From positions 13,778,014-13,842,013 of the forward strand of contig JABBOT010000013.1 in the NCBI GenBank assembly GCA_016165875.1: 64,000 nt of DNA. Reading direction: 5' to 3'. Below are positions 56,302-64,000 of the stretch, in pieces. Numbering within the stretch: position 1 is the stretch's first letter; each line of letters begins with the position of its first letter. The notes beneath the pieces are model-generated. The model made no database searches and was not told the DNA's origin. It worked only from the letters and a program-made list of their open reading frames with translations. Both the position numbers and the translations under genes were made by a program. This DNA comes from Acanthopleura granulata (Eukaryota > Mollusca > Polyplacophora > Chitonida > Chitonidae).

Positions 56302-56500
56302 TCAAGTGGGGTAAAAGACTTTATAAAATGCAAGTGTGAAATGATGATTATGGGAAGGTTCAGCATTGGAGCAAAATCTATAGAATGTAGAAATCAATAA
56401 AAAAAAAGTTGATCACAGTTAATTTGGACATTTGCAGCATATTTGCTTACTTTCCATTACGATGTCCACTCGTACATATTTCCTCGTGGCTTTCTTAATT

Positions 56501-57045
56501 TGACGCGAGGTGTGAATTGCTTGAATGCGCGGAAGAACACACAAGCTTGTGTAGGTAATTAGATTGCTGACTTGAGTGACGTGGACATTAAAATTACCAT
56601 TTTAAGCGGGAAAAGTATGTTGTTTTTTTTCTTTATAAATATGCAATTACTATACTCCAGTGTCATTGTACAACCGAAGTTAAAAATCAGGATAAGATTC
56701 ATGGCAACACCCAAATGAAATTATGCACTGTATTATGATCGTGAAGTATTTTCAATACTTTTTGTATGGCACTAAGCACCAATCAAATCTCTGAGGCTCT
56801 TAGCTCTCGAGCAATGATTTGGGCGCGCTAGAGCAGCTCATTGACCCCGGAACCTTTCAACAATCCACGGTTGCTGTGGGCTCAAAGCCAAATCATGCTG
56901 GCTTCCTCTCAGACCATATGTGGGGAGGTCCGCCAGCAACGTGCGGCTCGTCGTGGGTTTAAGAGAGCCCGCTATTTCCTCCCACGATGATACTGACCGA
57001 AGTGGTGTAAGCAAGGCGTAAAACGTCAGTCAAATAAATAAATAC
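56501..57045 (-). mobile_element. Composite interspersed repeat with antisense SINE (unit B)
   Basis: It starts with GACGCGAGGTGTGAATTGCT and ends with CGTCAGTCAAATAAATAAAT. It is the positional equivalent of 16,511-17,053. Confidence 0.8.
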
Positions 57046-57302
57046 GTATGATTTCGGCTGATTCGACAGGCTGACCTCAGACAGCTAGAGCTGATACCTG
57101 ATCGTGTATCACACTCTGTCATGATAATTTCTATGTACATGGGGCTCATTAGTCGGTTGTTCTACAGGACAAACACGCCCACACTTGGTGCAGGATCTTC
57201 TTAAAGTGTTATTTCAGCACAAAATGATATGGCTTACAAAGGCACTAAAACGGCCTAAGCTTACACATAATCACAAAAGTAAAAGTTTCTATTCGGCCGC
57301 AC

Positions 57303-57415
57303 TTCGGAAGGTCTACCAGCATCCAACGCATGGTCGTGAGTTTCCAGGCCCTTCCACATGTCATATAAGAGAAATTTTCTTCACTACGGCGTAAAAAGAG
57401 CAATCAAAGAAAGAA
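57303..57415 (-). mobile_element. Antisense SINE copy (unit B)
   Basis: GCATGGTCGTGAGTTTCCAG and AATTTTCTTCACTACGGCGT are the reverse of the common SINE, shorter in its centre than the unit A copy at 17,312-17,440. Confidence 0.6.
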
Positions 57416-57535
57416 GGAAAGAAAGAAATATATATACATACCTATACACATACTGTTTCGGTAGAGTAAGAAAGGCATTTTAAGGCCCTTTGGACTTCTG
57501 CCGAAATCATCTACCGAGATCGCGTGTATAGAGTG

Positions 57536-57543
57536 TGACGTCA
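57536..57543. promoter_or_regulatory. Perfect CRE palindrome TGACGTCA (unit B)
   Basis: The octamer and its distance to CAAAATGGCGG are kept from unit A. See 17,565-17,572. Confidence 0.4.
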
Positions 57544-57565
57544 CTAGTAGCTTCTTGCTACTCAA

Positions 57566-57967
57566 AATGGCGGGTAGATAAGAGAAGTCAATGATCGAAC
57601 ATGACTAGGAAGAACTGGACGAGAGAGATGCGGGTATTAAGGGTGTTCAGAGGATGAGAATGCGACAGAATGGGAATGCCTAGACTTGGAAGAAATACTG
57701 GATGGTAGCCATGACGCTATTCGACCGTACGAGGTCCAGACGATAGCCACTGAAGCGACGAGTGATAATTTAACACCGACTGGGAATGTAGAACAAGGCT
57801 TCGATAATGTGACCGAGAAATGGCCGGAAGGTGAGTGTAAAAAAATTGTAGTTAAAAAAAAAAAAAATGGCGATTTTCAAGGGCATGCACAGTTTGATGC
57901 TGACGAGATTCAAACCGACACATTCTACGTACATGCAGAAGCTGATAACAATACCATTACAATATAA
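57566..57967 (+). pseudogene. Acidic first-exon-like remnant (unit B)
   Basis: The ATG at 57,601 opens MTRKNWTREM, but an extra G near 57,640 ends the frame. The other frame is open from about 57,650 to 57,967 with LDLEEILDGSHDAIRPYEV, TEATSDNLTPTGNVEQ and EKWPEGE, and passes a donor-like AAG/GTGAGTG at 57,830. Beyond the donor, the Lys run is coded by a poly(A) tract and is probably intronic. Unknown acidic protein. Confidence 0.4.
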
Positions 57968-58221
57968 TTCATAATCATCTGTGTTATGATACATAGTGAA
58001 AAACACCCACAAGTACCAATATATTCATATATTTTTACCTCTTGGGTGCTTCCGTGGTCGAGAAAGTTAGCGGGCTAGTTCAGAGTAATGACCCAGTTGC
58101 CTCTCACCAATACGATCGCTGAGTTAAAGCCTAGCTCACCCAGGTTCACGGAAGTTTGGAAATACTTTTATTTTTTATTGGACTCCTTTATAGTTAGAAT
58201 TTATTAACTTACAACTTTATT

Positions 58222-58345
58222 ACGACCCAAACTGTGCAGATCACCCCGATCCAAACTACTATGGTCGCCCCAAGCCAAACTATTAGGGTCGTTCCGCCCT
58301 AAACAATTAGGGTTCCCCTTTAAAGGCTTAAACTTGTCCTGACTT
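58222..58345. repeat. 24-base tandem repeat, unit B
   Basis: About four units, GACCCAAACTGTGCAGATCA to CCTAAACAATTAGGGTTCCC. There are fewer units than in unit A (18,500-18,655). Confidence 0.75.
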
Positions 58346-58769
58346 AAACTTTTGTGGGTAGCACTGATCCAAACATTTCAGCTTAGTTTGAATCATAACA
58401 TTCATGCATCAGTTGTGTGTTATCTGTGTTTTATTATTCCCTCTACAAGAGAAGCAAGTCTTGCAACTCCTAAAACAGCAGTTATGGTTATTCATCAGCA
58501 CTTGCTATGTTATTGAAATCACTAGCATTGTTATTCAAATAGAAAGAGGGTGCTGCTGCTTCATGAGTTGCATTATTTACTTCCCTTTGCTGGGCTGAAG
58601 AACCCCATTGTCGTTGGCTTCAAGAATGACATCCCCGCATGGTGTATATCATAAAACCAGTCAAATCCATTTGTTCACAGCAATATGATTACATTAAAAA
58701 TGATAAAACAAGATAAGTCCAAGATGAGGATCAACATAGATTATATTACGGGTACACAGATAAGTCAAA

Positions 58770-59280
58770 CATATATTAATAGGTAAAAAGAATATATACA
58801 TGTACACCTCACCTGGAGGTTGGATATGGTCCAAAGGGGTAAACAGAATTGATTATCCATGCACCCCATGTATTAACAGTTAAAAGGAGAGAACACATAC
58901 ACCCTACCTCTAGGTTAGGTAATGTCAGGCAGCACAAGTTAACCATGCACCCGATATATTAACTGTTTAAAACCAAAAATATATATACCGCAACTGGAGG
59001 TTAGGTAATGTCCAAATGGGCGAACAGCACAAGTTAACCATGCACCCGATATATTAACTGTTAAAAAGAAAGAATATATACACCCCACCTGGATGTTGGT
59101 TAATGTTCAGAAAGGCAAAAGGCACTGTTTAACTCATGCACCTTCAAATAAGGTAAGAACTACCTCCGCCAAACAACAGCAGCAGTCCAAGATGAGAATC
59201 AACGAGGAAAGATAGATAAAACACATTAATAGTTAAAAAGAAAGAATATATACAACCCAGCTGGAGGATGGATATTGCCC
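58770..59280. repeat. About 105-base minisatellite, unit B only
   Basis: Four to five units carry AAAAGAAAGAATATATACAC, CACCTGGAGGTTAGGTAATG, TGGGCGAACAGCACAAGTTA and CCATGCACCCGATATATTAA. It lies within a 1.2 kb block absent from unit A. Confidence 0.85.
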
Positions 59281-60379
59281 TAAAGGGTATACCGAAATGT
59301 AATTTGTACTATAGGTAAGAACTACTTCGGCCTCGACAAGACAGTGTCTTTTGCATTTCTGGCACTCGAGTCTGTGGTTTGCTGCTTTTGATTTGCAAAC
59401 ATGCTATCTGCATGAATTCGAGTGCAGGGTAAACAATAGTAGAATACGAGATGTCCAGAACATAATACAGTGTTATCATAGCATACACAACAACCCTCGC
59501 TTTCCGTCGGCTGTCCAAAAACCAGAATGAAGGGTTGATGTCTTCCGGGTACGCCGTCTCTAACCTCCTCTGATGTTGTCCCCATGTGACAATGGTAGAT
59601 ATCTGTGGCCATGAACCCTTTTCTGTGCAGTGGATGGCGAAATATACGTCAGTCCTGTTAAGGCCACATTCAGATGAAAATCTGCAAAAGGAAAAAACAA
59701 AATCAAGATTAAATATTTAAAAGGAATTATAATACTAAACAGTACAAAACCTGACGCTTTAAGTGTAAATGTAAATGTTAATAAAGCTGTTATCAAACAC
59801 TGCTGCTGTGGTCTACATTATGACCATGCCGCCGTTTCTAGCAGTACGATTTTGACTTCCTGGCAACAACAGAAGAATGAAGTGATTAAGGTTGACAAAG
59901 AATCAACTGGATTCGAATCAGAGACTGGCAGATTTCATATACAGTAAAAAGTTACACCGGCGTATACGGGCTGATTTTTCGTCGAGTAGATTAATATTGA
60001 TATTTGACGATCACGCAGGCCGTATACCCACGCACCTCGCTGGTATAACGAATACCTGGGGACTTTTGTTGATATTTCTGCCCAAAATTTTGCGAATGCT
60101 TTGCCACTGAATGAGCGGCCGAGATCGGTGCCACCGCTCACACGATGAGAAGAGCACAGGCTCGGACCGGGGCACTTACGGAAAAATACTTTAAATCGAC
60201 TTTTACATAGTAACTCTCGATTCGACTTGCAACCGTTTGCAATTTGGCTGTCCCGAAAAGATACTACGAAAACCTGTTCTGTATATTGTTGTTGTTATCT
60301 GCTGAATAATTAGGACTCTTTGGAAAATTCAGGCAAGAAAAGTCATTAACTCGTACATTGCTGACATGCGTTGCTATCG

Positions 60380-61080
60380 GCCAGCTCGAGAATAGCGAAG
60401 GATACAGAAAGGCGCGAGACTGTATTGTTTGCTTGTTTTGCGAATACGGTAGTGTATTCAATGCAGACTGACCAATCTTAGACTTAGAATTTTCTCTTCA
60501 TTGTGATAATAAAGATTAATAAGGAGACAATGCAGCTTTGATCTTTTGCTCACAGCCGATAACAAAAGACATATAGAATACATTGTACTAAGGTTGATTT
60601 CCATTTCTCCCATAATCTGCAATCACAAATTTAAGCAATCTTACCCAAAATCCCCACGTTTAATGTAGGGAAAAACTCTAACCTTTCCTGAAAAGTTTGT
60701 TCGTTATAATGCGCAAGCCACACATCATTTCAAAACATTAATTGCAGACTCAAAGCTCGGATGTCAAGGAGGTCTAGAAAATGTGTGTTAATCAGTTCAG
60801 AGAGCTTTTAAAGTTGACCTATTTCTGCACCATTTTCATTGGTCTGAGAACCTAATTTGTATACAGAATTCATTATAATACTTTTTATACTGGGAGTAGG
60901 CCTTCATGAGTAATAACAATACATACCGTTTCAGCCCAATTGGTTTAACGGTTCTAAAAGAATATTTATGTTCAAAATTGGAAAGCGTGAAAAAGTTTCT
61001 AACCATTATAGAATTTTGATTTGATTTCTTTAGTCTTTGGTAGTATTCGAGGTATTTGAACCCAAAGTGTGCAAACAATA
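60380..61080. other. Non-coding interval right of unit B
   Basis: Single-copy DNA past the end of the duplication, with no supported feature. Confidence 0.4.
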
Positions 61081-61096
61081 ACAATAATGTTAACTA

Positions 61097-61323
61097 TTAC
61101 AGGCCAACATGAATCTAGCACTCCATATATGGAGGCAGTCACAAAGAAAGAAAATGGAACATCTGCTAATTGTCAAGACAAGATTCTTCAGTTGTTTCGA
61201 TTGACTACATCGCGTAAATGGCAAAAAGCACGACGTTTCACTGAACAAAATTTTGAGCTACTATTGTATATCCCCATTGATCTAATTAGTGAGAGACATT
61301 CCACAATCCTTAAAATAAATTAA
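61097..61323 (+). CDS. Possible terminal coding exon, unknown
   Basis: After a good acceptor (TTAACTATTACAG) a frame of about 75 codons runs HESSTPYMEAVTKKENGTSA, CQDKILQLFRLTTSRKWQ and LISERHSTILKIN to a TAA. A ACAAGGGGCATAACTCTG phrase, common in molluscan 3' UTRs in my experience, follows at once. Composition is varied and protein-like, but no upstream exon or domain was found. Chance openness is possible. Confidence 0.25.
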
Positions 61324-61329
61324 ACAAGG

Positions 61330-62790
61330 GGCATAACTCTGCAGTCAATCCACATAGATATGTTTTCAACAAATGACCAGATACAAAAAATATCCGATTT
61401 ACTCGGTTATCGTTCATAAACTTTTACTGCCAGTTGTAAAGTTATACATAAACTGTGTGATGCATCATCTACCGCATTTTGACCCTTCAATTCATTTGGT
61501 ACCCGCAAACTTACCAGCTTACCAGTTTTTTTCCATGAACGGTACATCCTCCTCACAGTGCTCAGTGGGTGGTTCTTCGGGTAAAGGAGACTCTCGCTCA
61601 CACCTCAGCCAACAGCCTTAGTAGCACTATGTCTAAATTTGCAGCAAACGTAGCAAAGCAGTTTGCTGAGTTATTCATGAGTTGAAGTTCCTTGAGCAAT
61701 TGCAAAAACAAAGCAATGATTTTATAAAGTTTTCACATTCCAGAAGATAACACAAAACTTCTTTTGAAAAAAATAGACATCATGAAAAGCAAGTTATACA
61801 CAACTACTAAAAATGTAAGTGACTGAATATAATATAAGAGACTAAGGCACAGAGAGTAAAACAAGAGCCGCGACGACAGTGTGGTAGTTGGCAAATGGTC
61901 ACACGCTACCACTCTAATCCTCTCTTGTCAATTTACCTCAGTGAGAACTTTATTCTAACAGTTCATGTAAGTGTTGAAGAAGTAACAACTTACACCCCCC
62001 CGCCCCCCCCCATAGCACCATGCCTTGTGCAAAATTTCACTAAAAATTTACAGTCATGTTAAATGCAACTCTTTACACGTCACTTGTCTAGATTTACTCA
62101 AAGTACTGTGTTGTCATCACATTTAAAATATGGATACACAATACCGCGAAAACAATGCAAAGGGGCCAGGCCTAGGGAAAGCTTAACCAACAGAATCCCG
62201 GTTTATGCAGGAATACAATAAAAAAGACTACAGCACTGAGAGTTATACCAGATCAGTGAAGACAGTGTGATAGTTGGCAAATGGTCATGAAATATATTTG
62301 TTTCTCTCTGGTAACTTTTGATGAGGTTCAGATTTACGGCAGAAGGAAATAAATAATTATACGTGTACGTGTCAATATTTTACTGACACGGATATGTTAT
62401 GACATAATCATACCGTATCGGTTCACAAAACTCTGCTTCACTTACAATGGGCTCCATTTTCAGTGAGGGCCATTCTCTCAATAGTTCATAGGTGTGTGGG
62501 TAACTGTCTTCCTTCTAAGACTTTTGTGTCTTTTGTGTCTCGATGTCCACGGAGTCGCAGGTTTCTGATTGTGGCTGGCTTGGAGCATTCACGGATTAGA
62601 ACCCGACACTTATCAAGAGACAAATGATAAATTTGAACGTCATAAACATGTGCAACCAGATAATAATTATTTTTAATATAATAGTAACACACTACAAGTC
62701 TACTACCCTAGACAGTACAGAAATTGAGTTCAATATCAAAAGCTACAGGTAAGTATTATTTAAAAAAAAAGGTTAAAAGACTCAGTAATT
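61330..62790. other. Non-coding interval with C-rich run
   Basis: A C-rich run (about 61,996-62,013) is the only notable feature. Two weak donor-bearing segments on the minus strand (about 61,550 and 62,473) could not be joined into a gene. Confidence 0.4.
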
Positions 62791-62794
62791 ACTT

Positions 62795-63032
62795 GTTCAT
62801 TTGATTGGTGTTCTATTTTTTTATTTGGTGTTTTGCGCAGAATTCAAGAATATTTCACTTATGCGACGGCGTCCAGGATAATGGTGCGAGGAAACCGGAC
62901 ATAGCCCGGGAGAAACACCCGAGGGAAACCCATGGCCATCGGTAGGTTGGATTGCAGGCAGACCTTCCCACGTACGGCCCGAGAGGAAGCCAGCATGAGC
63001 TGCAATTGAACTCCCACCGACGGCATTGTTGG
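62795..63032 (+). mobile_element. SINE copy, near full length
   Basis: TTTTGCGCAGAATTCAAGAA, TATTTCACTTATGCGACGGC, ACCTTCCCACGTACGGCCCG and AGGAAGCCAGCATGAGCTGC, with a CCGACGGCATTGTTGGGAAA tRNA-like end. Confidence 0.9.
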
Positions 63033-63039
63033 GAAACTT

Positions 63040-63132
63040 CTGGGCATTGGTATTTTACGTCGTTCTCAAGAATATTTCACTTATACGACGGCGGCAAGAA
63101 TTATGGCTCGAGGAAACCGGCAGAGCCCATAG
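63040..63132 (+). mobile_element. SINE fragment in tandem with the previous one
   Basis: GCATTGGTATTTTACGTCGT, TCTCAAGAATATTTCACTTA and ACGGCGGCAAGAATTATGG follow the preceding copy directly in the same orientation. Confidence 0.85.
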
Positions 63133-63629
63133 TTAATAAATATTTACATGGTTTAAGACATATTCACCATCATTTTCCGGTATAATTCCCGTCCCATTTC
63201 AGTTTCTGCTGTCATGGGTGATGTAGCTCGAGGCTGAATCTTAACATATCCGGGATTTGATCCTTGGAGTCTGAATATAAAAGACTACAGCACAGAGAGT
63301 AAAACCACACCAGGGACGTCAGTGTGATAGAAGGTAAATGGTCACATCTTACTGGCCTGTTGTCAGTTTACATCAGTGAGGGTTTATTCTAAGTGTTCAT
63401 GTAAGTGAAGAAACAACGTACACCCCCTATAGCACCATGACTTAAGCAGAATTAGCTAAAAAAAATATTGCAAGAGATGTTAAATGCGATTTAGCAGATG
63501 AATCCCTTTGTTCTTGAGCTATCATGGAAGCAGTGTAGATTCCATTATGAAAGTAAAATAAGGCGTTCATTGGACAAGAGCATGAACGCAAGAAGCTTAT
63601 GGCACACAGAAACCTTGGACGCAAATGCA

Positions 63630-63768
63630 ACCTGCAGATGGTCGTGGGTTTTTCCATGGGCTCTTCCAGGTTTCCTCTTGCCATAATGCTGGTCATCATA
63701 GTATAAGTGAAGTGTTCGTGACTACGGCACAAAAACGCCAATGAAATAAATAAATGAATCAAACAGTA
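63630..63768 (-). mobile_element. Antisense SINE copy
   Basis: CAACCTGCAGATGGTCGTGG, GTTTCCTCTTGCCATAATGC and TATAAGTGAAGTGTTCGTGA, ending in an AAATAAATAAATG tail, are the common SINE in reverse. Confidence 0.8.
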
Positions 63769-64000
63769 AGCTGACATTCATTCAAGTTTTCTGTGTATTT
63801 TTCAAAACACTTGACCAAGGGAACCAAAAACAAATATACATATGTTTGAAAATAAACGCAGAAGTTTCAAATATCAGGTGTTTGAATTTCTTGAAATCAG
63901 CAATCCCAAAAGCAGTCCTCATAGGAGGTGCCACAGTGTTGTCAAAATTACTTTTTTCAAACATTCCTAGATCAGTTGGGTAAACTTTTGACATTTATCT

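Larger units (their letters stand above)
38815..60378. repeat. Segmental duplication, unit B
   Basis: This is the second, longer copy of the unit at 91-19,184, in direct orientation. Segments absent from unit A include 41,202-42,811, about 43,423-44,433, 54,735-55,425, 58,460-59,690 and 59,798-60,131. A 46.4 kb inverted insertion is private to B. Where the units align, they differ at a few percent of positions plus many small indels, in introns and flanks as well as exons. Confidence 0.93.

Noticed and set aside
61410..62473. Two minus-strand donor-bearing segments as a third CARD-type gene
   Set aside because: The short MALTENG-type start and the PLPEEPPTEHCEED segment are acidic like CARD exon 1, but no death-fold exon follows on the minus strand.
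63782..63994. 70-codon minus-strand frame at the window edge
   Set aside because: No domain, no splice support, and Phe/Ile-rich composition typical of AT-rich non-coding DNA.

Overview
The window looks like an animal nuclear genome, most likely a mollusc or another lophotrochozoan. The evidence is AT-rich DNA with long non-coding stretches, GT-AG introns, and many copies of two interspersed repeats that I associate with molluscan genomes. One repeat has the core ACGCCGTACTCAAGAATATT followed by ACGGCGGCCAGCATTATGG; the other is tRNA-derived with the core ATGACGACGAGGAGTCC. No bacterial-style operon, rRNA or convincing tRNA gene was seen.

The main structure is a long direct segmental duplication. 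Unit A (about 90-19,184) and unit B (about 38,815-60,378) are collinear and highly similar, and are separated by about 19.6 kb of unrelated spacer. Each unit carries one spliced minus-strand gene that no single open reading frame reveals. Four exons with canonical splice sites encode 428 residues in both copies (A: 1522-5738; B: 40237-47087). The protein has a short acidic N-terminus, a CARD-like death-fold domain split over exons 2 and 3, and a C-terminal domain of about 280 residues that I do not recognise. By hand count, amino-acid-changing differences between the copies far outnumber silent ones while frame and splice sites are intact, as expected for a fast-evolving immune-type gene pair. 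The rest of each unit holds repeats and dead transposon pieces: an internally deleted piggyBac-like transposase, a broken acidic exon behind a TGACGTCA site, and SINEs. Later insertions and deletions distinguish the copies.

The spacer (19.2-38.8 kb) holds a hairpin/CRE-rich repeat (19.3-19.9 kb), an EF-hand pseudogene (22.0 kb) and a visibly GC-richer cassette of abutting or overlapping small plus-strand reading frames (25.8-28.8 kb). The cassette encodes helical and membrane proteins, several now broken, and ends in a tandemly duplicated domain; it is the best candidate for an undescribed mobile or virus-derived element. The spacer also holds tandem repeats (29.6-31.1 kb), a MITE (34.0-34.4 kb) and a decayed, internally deleted non-LTR retrotransposon (35.7-38.8 kb, minus) that abuts unit B. 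The first bases of the window look like the same type of retrotransposon abutting unit A, so the duplication may extend left of the window.

The last 3.6 kb (60.4-64 kb) is single-copy, repeat-bearing DNA with one weak exon candidate. Exon coordinates and substitution counts were made by eye.
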